DNA of 64,000 nt from Turritopsis dohrnii (lineage: Eukaryota; Cnidaria; Hydrozoa; Anthoathecata; Oceaniidae): contig BQMF02000024.1 in the NCBI GenBank assembly GCA_027922465.2, positions 1,651,883 to 1,715,882 on the forward strand. Direction: 5' to 3'. The translations under genes were made by a program, and so were the position numbers. How positions within the stretch are numbered: position 1 is the first letter of the stretch; every line of letters begins with the position of its first letter. Of the stretch, positions 24,328-35,469 are shown piece by piece. The notes below the pieces were generated by a model. That model was not told the DNA's origin. It made no database searches and was given only the letters and a program-made list of their open reading frames with translations.

Positions 24328-25887
24328 ATGGACCACCAAATGGAATCTGCAGATTCATCAAAGGAACAAGTTACCTTCACTCAAATTGTTTCTAGTCCAA
24401 GTGTTCGGCAAGAATGTGCTGATATTACCAGACCAAATCGACTCGAGGCATTCAGTGACGCTGTATTGGCAACAGCCGCCACTTTGTTAGTTATACCAAT
24501 TCGAAAGTTTGAGTTAGAACCTGATGAAGAACTGAAAGAAGCTTTGCTGAGAAACTGGTTACAGATGGTTGTTTTTCTTGTTGGGTTTTTGGTGATATGT
24601 ACAGTATGGGAATCGCATATCATAAGATACAAACTGGTCTCAAAAGTTGATGACATGGTTGTCTTCTTCACGTTGTTATCTCTGATGGTCACAACATTTT
24701 TACCTTTCAGCATAGAACTAGTGGGACATTTCGGAAAATATCCTATCTCAATCCTCTTGAATGGTTTTATGCTCATTGCGTTGGAGATCATCGAAACTAT
24801 TATTATTGTGTACGCTTTCAAAAATCCGAAACTTTTAAGTTCAAGATTTAAAGAACTTTCACCTCAAGAACAGAAATTTAAAAAGTGGCAGTTGGTTATA
24901 AAAATTTCCCTTAACTCAATAATCTTCATTCTTGCCATGATTTTCAGTGAAGTATCTGTTATTTGCAGTTCAATTTTGCTGGGTTTTATTATTTTAACAC
25001 CATTCTTAAGAAGACTTTTGGTAAAGTTGTTTCAGAAATTCCCTTCCAACGTTGATGGTCCTACTTCAACGTATGAGGTCTTGACTGGTCGGATTAGCAA
25101 AGAACGTATCGAAATTTTTTCGGATGCTGCTACCGCCATCGTAGCAACACTTTTGATTCTCGATCTAACAACAGAAGAATTCCCAAAGCATGCGGAAGTT
25201 GAAAAAGAAGGACTGCGCATGATCTTATCTAAAATGTGGCAAATGTTTGTGTCTTACATTGGTACATACGCCACAGTTGGTTTTCTTTGGTTTGTGCATC
25301 ATTCCATCATGCAACCGATCAAATTATTCACGCCATTGATGACACTAATCAACAACATTTACTTGGCATTTTTAGCAGGAACACCATTCATTTCCACATT
25401 GGTTAATAAGTTCACCGGACAAGTGTCGCATGCGTCACAAGTCGCTGTTCGTGTCAGTAGTTTTATACTGTGTATGGGCAGTTGCATGCAGTTGTTGCTG
25501 TTAACTTGTGCTTATTGGCAAAAACAAAATACGTTCTATAACTGGTCAATACCAGGAGAGAACTCGTCCTTCTCAGCAAGATCGCATCGTTACCTGTTGC
25601 TGAAAACCTTAATCATACCCATCATGACATTCATAACATTTCTATCAGCATTTGGTAGTGAGGAAGCCACAGATTACATTTACCACATATCACTTTTTGT
25701 CGTCCCTGTGGCATTTATCCTTCTAAAGATTGTCTATGCATGCCATTGCAGCACTTACTGTTGCCAAAGCAACGCTACAGACGACGAAGAACATTTGTCG
25801 ACTTCTCAACGATCGTCAATCAGTTCCATTAGAAGTGATTTCGTTGCCAATGAAGCCAAAAACAGTGAACATGTGAATATATATTGA
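24328..25887 (+). CDS. TMEM175: TMEM175-type endolysosomal cation channel
   Basis: Predicted 519-residue potassium/proton channel of endosomes and lysosomes. Two homologous repeats of about six membrane helices are present, each opening with the family signature: RLEAFSDAVLATAAT (FSDA at residues 42-45) and RIEIFSDAATAIVATLLILD (about 262-265). The human protein has 504 residues and the same order. The start is placed at the ATG at 24328, which has a strong context (GACCATGG). An in-frame ATG at 24274 lies before a TTTTTAG acceptor-like site at 24312-24318, so a 5' UTR intron probably ends there. The coding sequence has no intron. At the position of human Ile46 this protein has Thr49, while the Ile271 position in repeat 2 is Ile as usual. 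The C-terminus is Ser-rich and cytosolic. Confidence 0.93.
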   Translation: MDHQMESADSSKEQVTFTQIVSSPSVRQECADITRPNRLEAFSDAVLATAATLLVIPIRKFELEPDEELKEALLRNWLQMVVFLVGFLVICTVWESHIIRYKLVSKVDDMVVFFTLLSLMVTTFLPFSIELVGHFGKYPISILLNGFMLIALEIIETIIIVYAFKNPKLLSSRFKELSPQEQKFKKWQLVIKISLNSIIFILAMIFSEVSVICSSILLGFIILTPFLRRLLVKLFQKFPSNVDGPTSTYEVLTGRISKERIEIFSDAATAIVATLLILDLTTEEFPKHAEVEKEGLRMILSKMWQMFVSYIGTYATVGFLWFVHHSIMQPIKLFTPLMTLINNIYLAFLAGTPFISTLVNKFTGQVSHASQVAVRVSSFILCMGSCMQLLLLTCAYWQKQNTFYNWSIPGENSSFSARSHRYLLLKTLIIPIMTFITFLSAFGSEEATDYIYHISLFVVPVAFILLKIVYACHCSTYCCQSNATDDEEHLSTSQRSSISSIRSDFVANEAKNSEHVNIY

Positions 25888-27042
25888 CCGAACGTGTTTT
25901 TTAAAAACGTCTCTATTTTCATAATTATATTTTGATAGCCCATATAATATTTGGAACGACTCGATACATATTTAGTAATGATTTTTCTACATGATTAACC
26001 AATTTAAGTAAATTTTCATATCATTTCATACAATTTATTTTTATACATTCATATGTAAATGACATCCGTCGCTCTACCTGCTGATCATCTCAGGTCGTTT
26101 CAATTTTACAAGTTTCAAATTTCTGTACTATGTTTAAAAGGACGATTGGAGCGACAAAAATTCGTGAAAATCCGTAGATGAAGGTTTGCATGTCAAATAT
26201 CTGGATATCTTTTGTTTATAAATTAAATATTTAAACTTGAGTTTTCGCTAGTTACCAGAAATAATGGTGGTGAACAAGCAGTTGAGCACCATATCTCTTT
26301 CTAATTTCACGTGAATGGTATATGATCATGTTTTGTTGGTTTTCGTACCTTTTACGATAAACTAATAATTTGTTTTGAATGTTCAGTCGGAAACCGTCAT
26401 CAGATCAAGACTTTCGTTGTTTGTCTCGCTTAACAGCATCATGCTGGCTTTATTGGTGGAAAATCACCCAGCTTCGTTTGATGAAAATAAGATATCATGC
26501 AATGGTTTACTTGTTTATCCCGGATCGAAATAACAAAGTTTTGCCTGCAAAATAAAATATGATTGTGTCTTGTTAAGTCAAACTTATGATGATTAGAATT
26601 AACAGCAACTAATACCTAACTCCTTTTTTATGACCAACATCCTATTTGCTTCTGATCATGCGCACTATGATATTTTCGTGAGCAGGTTTTTTTTTGTGGT
26701 TGCAACGTGAGACAAATCTTCGAAACGAAAACCATATGCCGAACACGATGTACAGCTGTGTTTAAACAGAGATATGTAAATATGTATATCTTTTGTTACA
26801 TACTTCTGGTTTAAACAAGCTTGCTAATGTCTTCCTGTAAAAAAAGTAAAACTTTTTTCCGTTTGAATGTTGTTGGTGACTCCAGAACTATGTTTGCTTG
26901 GAACGTTGTTTTACTTGTGTTGCATGTTTCACTTGCGAAAGGTAACCATGCTTCGTCATGTCATTTCTTGTTGATACAGAATTCCACATCTTCGTCAAAT
27001 GTTTTTTTTTCTTTTCTAGAAAACATCAAACAGGTTCCAACC
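25888..27042. other. Intergenic region between TMEM175 and C4orf33
   Basis: The first part is TMEM175 3' UTR, with a candidate AATAAA at 26551-26556. The last part is 5' sequence of the next gene, including a possible upstream signal-peptide exon at 26890-26941. Nothing else was recognised. Confidence 0.6.
26890..26941 (+). other. Possible alternative first exon of C4orf33 encoding a signal peptide
   Basis: From the ATG at 26890 the frame reads MFAWNVVLLVLHVSLAK, a typical short hydrophobic signal sequence, and ends at G|GTAACC. An acceptor TTTTCTAG at 27012-27019 joins it in frame to ENIKQVPT and then to the usual start MDYQ at 27043. Vertebrate C4orf33 starts at that internal methionine and has no such leader, so this may be a lineage-specific or alternative start. 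Confidence 0.4.
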
Positions 27043-28210
27043 ATGGATTATCAGATAACTACCGAATGGAACGGTAACCCTATCCACCATCCTTCGGTCA
27101 AAATATCGTTGTCGTGGAAAGAAAAAGATTCATTTCTTACCGCCATATTTGATGGACCTTTCTTTGACGACCCTCCTGCTCCGAATGGGGCGCCAGGAAA
27201 ACCATTTCCCAAGTTATGGGATTATGAAGGTAAACGTTTTCTGGAAGTTTGCTGACAATATCATCAGTAATGGAATTTGATGAAACATTGTCGCCTTCCA
27301 TCTTTTTATTTTGTTTTCGAATTTAGTTGCTGAAATTTTCTTCTTGTCGCCTAGCAACCAGTATTTAGAAGTGGAAGTATCGCCGTAAGCTACCAGCTAT
27401 GCCAATTTGTGTTTTTCTTTGTTTGTCGTGTCACGTCTCTTGACTGCCAACCGTTACCTTGCCAACCGTTATCTTGCTTGTAAACAAATATTTCCTTCAT
27501 ATTTCAGTCATGGTCAGCATTTGCTTCTGTTACTAAATGGTACAAGGAACATGATAGAGGTGAATTAATTGGATAATCAAGTCCCTTTATATCTGGATTT
27601 ATTTAACTTATGCAACTTTATGTTTTTCCAGGACGAGTTGCCCATGAAATATACTTCATCAATAAATCAACAAACCAAAACATGGACTGGCCGCGCGGAA
27701 ATTCCGCTATCGTATTTACCACGTGGTGTGAATAAAATGAATGCTTACGCAATCCACGGAAGTGACGCTAAAAGAACATATGAGGCTTTATATCCAGTTC
27801 CCTCGTCCAAATTTACGCAGCCTGATTTGTAAGTATTTATGTTGTAAGAAGTTCCAATCTGGGTGGTCGTAAGGTTTCCACATCAACTTGAACTATTCCG
27901 GGAGTATTTTTATAATTCTATGTGAGAGAACCTTTCTTTCTTTTCACCTTCCGTTAAGAAACGTCTCAGCCTGAGTATAGGCATCATAGTTTGTTTCAGC
28001 CTCGATGCTTTTAAACAAAAATGTGTGCGACAGAACCAATCATAAATCGACTATGATAAATACTCTTTGGAGGAGATCGTTAAATCTGGTGTCTCCACTG
28101 AATGTCTTTTTTTTTCTTTTAGCCATCGACTGGACTATTTTCAAAATTTTGATATTACGACAATGGTTAAAGACACATCAACGATTGGAACATACTGGGA
28201 CAACTTATAA
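27043..28210 (+). CDS. C4orf33: UPF0462 protein, C4orf33 homologue
   Basis: Conserved eukaryotic protein of unknown function, with a fold resembling carbohydrate-binding modules. Exons are 27043-27229, 27327-27384, 27508-27559, 27632-27828 and 28123-28210 (stop TAA), in total 582 bases or 193 residues; the human protein has 199. The start [19 protein letters not shown] matches the family N-terminus, and the ATG sits in a good context (CCAACCATGG). Family blocks seen are [56 protein letters not shown] and YEALYPVP, then the aromatic tail LDYFQNFDI. All phases join. A leader exon upstream could add a signal peptide. Confidence 0.94.
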
Positions 28211-29178
28211 GAACTTTCGATTCTTGTTGCAGTAATCATGGAGGTAGAAAAAATAACATATTTTTCCTACCTCCATACGACGAACTAATAATTATGATCT
28301 GCTAGTCAGTTTTTTTACTCAATAAACCGCATATACGACAGAAGAAACATTACTTGTGTTTTTCAGCTCGTGAATTTTGTGGAATCGTGATTGGTTCCTC
28401 ATTGAAATATTATACTCCAGAAAACTCAGATTTTCTGAATATTAGAGTCATGGGTTATCTGGGAATAATGTGCTCATACTCGTACGAACTTTAATACGAA
28501 AATATGACAGCTTTTTCTTTTAAATTGGCATGGAATGGATGTGGTAAACATGTTCATCGTTGCGAAAATGTTGTGACGTCACGTTCTATCATCTAGCTGC
28601 AACATGAACATGTGTTACAAGATTCCGATTATAGTGGAAGCTATCTGACATTCTAATCACGATACTTCATGTAACGGATCTTGAAAGAGCATAAAAACAA
28701 GACCCGTGAGGTTTTATTCAACAGTTGTACAATGGCCGTATTAGATTATCAACAGAGTAGTCAGAAAATGTTCCATTTTTAGGGATCAATTTGATTTATG
28801 GAGAAAAAAGTTCTACCCTGGATTTTGTCAATTTGGTTTTCTCTGAATCTCAAGTGAAAAGCGGACAAATCGTTACCCGTGGAATGGTTCGAAATCTTTA
28901 TATCTCGTTGCGTGAAACACAACTCTAACAAAACAATTAGTAATAATTTGCTGAGAAATGCATTGTCTAATATTTGGCAGGAGAGAAATTTGCTGTTTCC
29001 AGGAATAAAAGTGCTTTCGATAGGAAGAATCAATAAGTAAGGTTCATTCGAACGAATATATTACGAGAATTATCAGATTTTTACAAATTTAATCACAAAA
29101 ATAAAAAGAACGATTATATTATGAAAATAAAACATCAGCAGGTTGAAGTAGACTCTTTCCAAGCTTGTTTAAACAGTT
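28211..29178. other. Intergenic region between convergent C4orf33 and CCDC39
   Basis: Holds the two 3' UTRs. A candidate poly(A) signal for C4orf33 is at 28321-28326. On the minus strand an ATTAAA-type signal for CCDC39 is at 29088-29093. No coding signal. Confidence 0.6.
28321..28326 (+). terminator. Candidate poly(A) signal of C4orf33
   Basis: AATAAA, 111 bases after the stop codon, the only canonical hexamer close downstream. Confidence 0.6.
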
Positions 29179-32100
29179 TCACTTTATATTCCCCGATGGT
29201 GGTCTTGACGGCTTCTTAGGAGAAGTAGACGTACGACGTGTCGGTGTACGATTCCCAGATGCTGAGGCGGCACGTGTGGGCGTGGATTTACCTGAACCGC
29301 CCCTTGAGCTGGCATTCGATCGCGGTGGCGTACCTAATTCATAAAGAAAGACTTATGAGCACATAAACAATTTTCTCGTGTCATCAATATGTAATGGACA
29401 TACCTAAAGGAGTATGGGAACTAAATGCTGTCATTCCCAAATCAACTGAAGTTGTACCTAATGCATATTTCTGACCACCATCGCTTCGTGCAGTACTAAC
29501 ACGACTCCTCGAACTTGCAGAGCTTTGTATCGAGAAATCAGATCTAAACAGGAAAAATCATACTTTTCTAGCATTCTTCATTCTATAGGAACTTATCAGA
29601 AAAAGTATATGACTAAAGAAATGGTAGCTTAGCGGTGGTGATGAAACTGTTCTGAAGGAGCTACCTTGCAGAGGAAAAACTGGAACGAACACTGCCGCCA
29701 GAAGGAGGTCTACCGCCCGTGGATCCAGATGGCGAGGGCGGCGGAGGTAAACCTGCCTGATTAAAATACAACTGAATGATTGGTGCGATTTCGGGATATT
29801 TGTGAACAGCACTTCCCAACTGCTTCAACACTTCTTTATTAAAATCCCGTAACTCTCGCACTTTAATATCATCTTCTTCAGGAATTCGATTCTTGCCTTT
29901 ACTTCTGACATCACGAATCAATTTGGTCAGAACTTTGTTGGCGCGATCTTTCTTCTCTTCTTGTAGGTCTAACTCTTTCTGTAAACTGAAAAAACAAGAT
30001 AGATAGAAGAGATGAGGTAGTAAAGAAGGAGAAGGAAAGATTATACATTCTCAAGTACACTTACGTTTCTTTGACTCGATCTTTTTCTTGCATGGTATTC
30101 ACCAGTTCACTTTCGTCTTGTGTCAAACTTTCTGACGTTTGTTGCATAGTGTTAATATCTTCTTGCAGCTCTCTCACCTGTCGTCGTTTGTACTTATATT
30201 TATCAGAAACAGTTCGTAACTGTTCTTCTAGCTTTAACTTTTCTTCGTATTCTTCACTCGTCTCCTCCACTGCGCTGAAACTTTTACGATACGTTTCGTT
30301 TCGGCTGTTCATCAAACGCAACGTATTCTCTAGCGCGCTAAAACAAAAGAGCGAGTTTATCGATTGACTGGTAGAAAAATTATTTTTGATGCAACATTAA
30401 ACTCACCGGATTTCTTTCTCAGCTTTTCGTATTTTCGCATCCAAATCGTCACCAGTCCTCTGCAACTCTTCCTTCTCTTGTGCAGCCTTGATGACGTAAT
30501 ATGCTTGTGATCTTTCTTCTTCACCTTCAGGTGGTGCCATAGAAACCATAAGTATTTCGTAACGTTTTCGTAACTTTTCAATTTTAGATATCCGTTCGTG
30601 TAATTCAGCGCTAGAAAACCATTATCATGATTAAAGACACGAAAGGGAGTTGCTTCGTGGCGAAAGAAGCAAATGAAGACCTGATCTTGTGTCTTTCTTC
30701 TTCAGTTGTTTTGATTTGAGCTTTTAACATGTCATTATGAATGTTGATCTCTTCCCTTCTCTCCTTCATAGCAGTATCAAGCAGAAGACGTTTATCTTCT
30801 AACGACAATACTTCATTTGCACGGTTCTGAAGCTGATCTCGTAAACGCTTGATCTCCAACTTGAGGATGTTTTCTTCTACCATCAAATCTTGCTTCTTAC
30901 TCGTTATGTTCTTCAGTTCTCTCTCAGAACTGTCGTTGTGAAGTGTCAGTTCCCCTGGAAACAAGGAAGAAAATCAATCAGCCAGGAAACTTATTTAATT
31001 CTTACGCCTCACATAAATGATCTTTACCAATTTTGCTTGACAAATCTTTCTTTTCATCAGAACCTTTCGAAAGATCTCGATTCGCTCGTCTCAGATCGTC
31101 ACTTAGTTTCTTGAGTTGACTTGTGATCAACGCATGTCTGGCTTGGTGGCCCTCTAGTATTCCTGACAGGTGCTAAAGAAAAATACACCAATTAACATCT
31201 GCTTTATAAAATCTGTTTCTACAGAATGGAGAATGTTCCATACTTTTATTTTCTGTTCAAGCTGAACTTTCTCCTCGTTACTACGTTCTCCTTGCAGACG
31301 AGATATTTTTCTTTCCAGTTGCTGCAGTTGGAAATCCTACCGAGACAAACAATTAAATTTCATTTTCTGCAGCGATAACTAAATAACAAGTTTCAGAAGG
31401 TTCTTCGCTAAAAAGTTCGTACCTGATTATATACTATTTCTTGCTGCTTCAAGGATTCTTGGTCCAGTTTATACAACTTACTGCTAAGGTTACGACTGGC
31501 TGCTTTTGCTCCTTGTATTTCAGCTGTCGTGTTCGTTTCTAACTGCCGCACTTGATACAAATTTTGTGTCTTCTTGAACTGTATACAAAAAAATCGTTAT
31601 TATTAACACACGTCGTCCCTGTCTTTTCTTTCCACCTGTGTATTATCTACACCTTATGAAGTTCGTGTACCTGCACATCTCGTAATCTGTTCAGTTCTTT
31701 TTCAATTTCAACAATTCGGTTCTCTTCTTTCTTCAAGGCTGCTTCTAACACTTGAGCTTTCTCTTCAGCAGTTAAATGTGAACTTTGTGCGTGTTTTAAC
31801 TGAGCCTGTAATTCATCCTTTGTATCCTTGGCTTGCAACAACCTGAAATCAAAAAAATCTCCTTATTACGAGTCGTTGAGATGTGCAAGTCAGTGGGCCT
31901 TAGGCGACCACGATTCGTTATACACGTGACTTCTAAAGACATGTCATGATTCGAAACCACGATATTGAAAGCAAGCCTTACTTATCATTCTTCACTGCAA
32001 CTTCTTTTTTCAGCTCACTAGCCTCCTTACGTGTGTTTTCCAGATCTTTAGCAGTTCTATCCACTGTATATTTCATAGTTTCCAACTGAAAAACAAAACA

Positions 32101-35076
32101 AAGACTGATTTTGAATAAGAGAGTGATAAAATAAAAACATAAAAGACAAAAGGAGAAACCTCATCTTGAAACTGTACTCGTGCACTTTCCACATTTTGAT
32201 ATTGCAATCGTAACTTTGCAGCTTGTCGTTCCGCTGCTGATATCTTTTTCTCTTTTTCTTGATTGTTGTTTAATTCATTGTCTAAAAATTGCTTTTAAGA
32301 AAATATAAAAATCATTTACCATGCGTGTTTTATGAAATTAATTATAAAATTCTGAAATTGGTTCATGGCTGAAATACCTGCTTCTCTTTCAAATCTTGCT
32401 GCTTGTCATTCAACTCAACTCGAAGTTCCATCAGTTGTAACGAAGCAGAGTCCATGTCATTATCTCGTCTTTGCATTTGCTTGATGGTATTCTCCCATTG
32501 TTGTAGTAATTGTTGACGTGTAGTATGAGCTTGTCGAAAAGCTTCAGAAATTTTATCCACTTCAAGCTGAAATAGTATTCAAATAATCCTCTGTAAGCAC
32601 AACTTGAATGTTAACAAGCAAAACAAAATTATGAAAATCTTCAGACCTGTCCAGATAAGGTGTGAGTGATTTCATTTTCTAACATCCTTCGTTTCTGTGC
32701 GCACTCTTCTACCATTTTTTCTTGTTTCAAAGACAATTCCTATTCAAAGATAACAATATTATGTTTCTCAAACGACACAACATTCAAAGGACTTTACATG
32801 TTTATGGACCAAGAATGAATAATTTTTGAAAAATGATTATTAGCTTTTTCGAACGTAACATGGAACATAACAAGTGATAAAAAAATCCAGCCTAACACGT
32901 TAACCAATCTGAATGATACTTGAATGACTGCGAGTGATACATACTTCATTTTTGTAACTGACAAGAAAGACAGTACACAACCAGTTAATGGACCAGAAAT
33001 GCTGGCTGATAGGTAGCTTATAGTACATCAAAATTCCACTGGAGTATGAAATGAGAACATCTACAGCATAATATCTTTTTTCCTGCTCAACTTATTTACT
33101 TCTTTTTAGAATATATAATCATTAAAGGATCAATCATAAAAAAGGCTAGAAAAAGCAATTATCTGATGATGTCATTGGAAGAAAAATGTGAGAAACTACC
33201 ATTAAATGCACTGATAATTTTAAACCAGTCTTTAAACCCAAAAGACTAAGAGGGACTTTGCTATTACACCTCCTTTGTAAAAGAGTAAAGAAAAAGAAAT
33301 CAAAAACCTTAATTTTGCCTTCATCCACTTTAGCATACTTTTGTAAAATCATTGCATCTTCGTCTCTTTTTGCAGACTCTTTTAACCAGGCATCTAATGC
33401 TTGTTGATCCCAATTCATCTGACCTTTCATTTGATCAAGTTTTTCCGATCCTTTGAAAATGTTGTTCTAAAAACATAAAAGAACACTTGGTTGGAAATGT
33501 TTTTCAAACCAGACTGTATTGACTAGATTTTCAACAAACCTCATATATATTCTTTCGTTCTTTCAGGCCATCAAGTTCTTTTTCTAATCTCTGTATTTCA
33601 GAATGTAATCGTCCTTCCTCCCGTTTAGCTATAAGTTTACATTTTTTAAAGAATTTCTTGACTTTTTTATAAAGAAAATAAGTAGCAAATTGATCAGGGC
33701 ATCCCAAAGGTTCCCTTTTGATTACTTCTAAGTTATGGTAAGTGTGGACGTGACTCTATCCATGGATTTCTCAACTTACCCTCGATCCCTCTCTAAGTGC
33801 TTAGCAGAGAAGTATCAACTTCCATTTCTAAAGTCTTTGGTATGATTCCAACAAGTATTGAACCCAAAACCTTGCTAACCATGCTAATGGGGCACTGTGC
33901 TATGGCAAAAGTAAATCAGAAAAACTCACCAATCTGCATGAAGTGCTCTTCAGTTTTGATTTCCCGATCTCTTGCATTACACAGCTCCTAAACAAATCAT
34001 TCAGAATTTCATGTAAATCAGCAAAAATCAATCAATCTGTTTTGTTCAGTGACTGGAGCAATGTACGAAACAAGAGAAATATATGGACTTATTACAGACA
34101 TTGACTCTTGTTTTCATATTTAATCAATCAGTTAATTAATCAATCAATCAACTATTTTATTTATTTTTTTTTTGCCAAAAAACACTTTTTTATAAGTAGA
34201 CATTACAAAAAAGTTTTAATAATGACTTTGAGGGATGTGAATAAATAATTAGAAACCATATCAATAACTACCTTACTGGTACTAATTTTCGCGGGTACTA
34301 ATTTTCGCGCTATTCGCGGTTTTTTCCCAAAACCGCGAATATTTGTACCCGCGAAATTTTTAGGTTTTTGAAAACCGCGAAAATTAATACCCGCGAATTT
34401 TTTCTGGAAAATTGAATTTCTGGCACTGCTTCACATCAGATGTTTTTAGGGGTATTCGTAGAATCGGGAAAAAATAAAAAAAGCTGAATAACCGAGTAAC
34501 TAGCGAAAACTAAAGCATATTTAGTCCATTCAACCTTATTTCGTTTCCTTATTCTCGTCAAAAAATTTCCATGATAACGGTAAATCGCGAAAATTAATAC
34601 CCGCGAAAAATGTCAAAACAGAAAAAACGCGAAAATAAATACCCGCGAAACGCGAAAAAAAATTTACCGCGAAAATTAGTACCAGCGAAAATTAGTACCA
34701 TTAAGGTAAGAGTTAATTCGAGAAAATGAAAGTGAAACATATTTGAAAAACCCAATAAACTTGGCTCTGGTAACAATTTCAATCAATTCTAACCTGGGTT
34801 TGTTGTCGCTCTTGTCGCACATTTTTCAAATGATCTGACATGGCACGAATCCGATCTGCATATCGATCAATTTCTTTGCGTGTTAATTGAATGTCTTTCT
34901 GTTTTTTCTCCAGCTGAAAGAATAAACATCCTGTTAAATTAATTATTCTGTGACATACCATTAATAAATTTATATAAAAACAATCATACCTTAATTTCAA
35001 GGTTTTTATTTTGCTCATTTGCCACAGGCATTGCAATTCCTTCATCAAAACTAAGTTCACTCAATATTTCCTCCAT
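29179..35076 (-). CDS. CCDC39: CCDC39, axonemal ruler and dynein-assembly coiled-coil protein
   Basis: With CCDC40 it forms the 96-nm molecular ruler of motile cilia that places inner dynein arms and the nexin-dynein regulatory complex. Nineteen exons, minus strand: 34990-35076, 34794-34913, 33930-33987, 33540-33628, 33308-33466, 32647-32739, 32378-32566, 32160-32291, 31982-32085, 31671-31842, 31423-31578, 31244-31336, 31028-31172, 30681-30954, 30407-30610, 30065-30337, 29665-29985, 29404-29543 and 29179-29333. The total is 2964 bases or 987 residues; human has 941. The N-terminus [55 protein letters not shown] and [20 protein letters not shown] match the family. The protein is coiled-coil almost throughout, with a Ser/Thr/Arg-rich basic tail ending in RPPSGNIK. 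Intron 2 carries a MITE. TEX47 lies 394 bases upstream on the same strand. Confidence 0.96.
34271..34706. mobile_element. TA-flanked MITE in CCDC39 intron 2
   Basis: A 436-base element with inverted ends CCTTACTGGTACTAATTTTC and CCTTAATGGTACTAATTTTC (read inward), with TA at 34269-34270 and 34707-34708. The interior is a chain of the words CGCGAAAATTAATACCCGCG and its complement, so it can fold along most of its length. Non-coding. Confidence 0.85.
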
Positions 35077-35469
35077 GGTTGATTTCCACTTTAAATATAT
35101 CTATAGGTATATAATACTATTCTTAAGGTTTCTAGAAAACATTTTTATAACTATATATACGAAGTTAAAGTTCAAGAACCTGGAAAAGAAATATGTTTTC
35201 TTATGGTTGATATATACCCTGATAACTGTACTTGAATGTCTAAAAAATTGGGCAAAACTATTTTTCAATTATTAGACAAAACAAATAGAATGAAAAGCAA
35301 GCAGTTGATGTCCATTTACTCTCAGTTATATATTCTTCAAATTTAATATCATAAACACACATTCACAACATATCATATATATAATATACATAATATCTTC
35401 ATTAGATAAAAAAATATATATATAGTAATTTGTGTTTCAGTTACATAAGTTTTACCATATGAATAAAAA

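Noticed and set aside
24381..24821. Long antisense frame over TMEM175
   Set aside because: It lies wholly inside the TMEM175 coding sequence on the other strand, and its residues mirror the codon structure of that gene.
26821..27255. 144-residue read-through frame ahead of C4orf33
   Set aside because: It reads through a plausible intron and past the donor at 27229 into intron sequence. The conserved protein begins at 27043, so only the leader exon is kept as a possibility.
30071..30367. Ser-rich plus-strand frame
   Set aside because: Reverse complement of a CCDC39 coiled-coil exon; Ser/Leu richness is the usual shadow of Glu/Lys codons.
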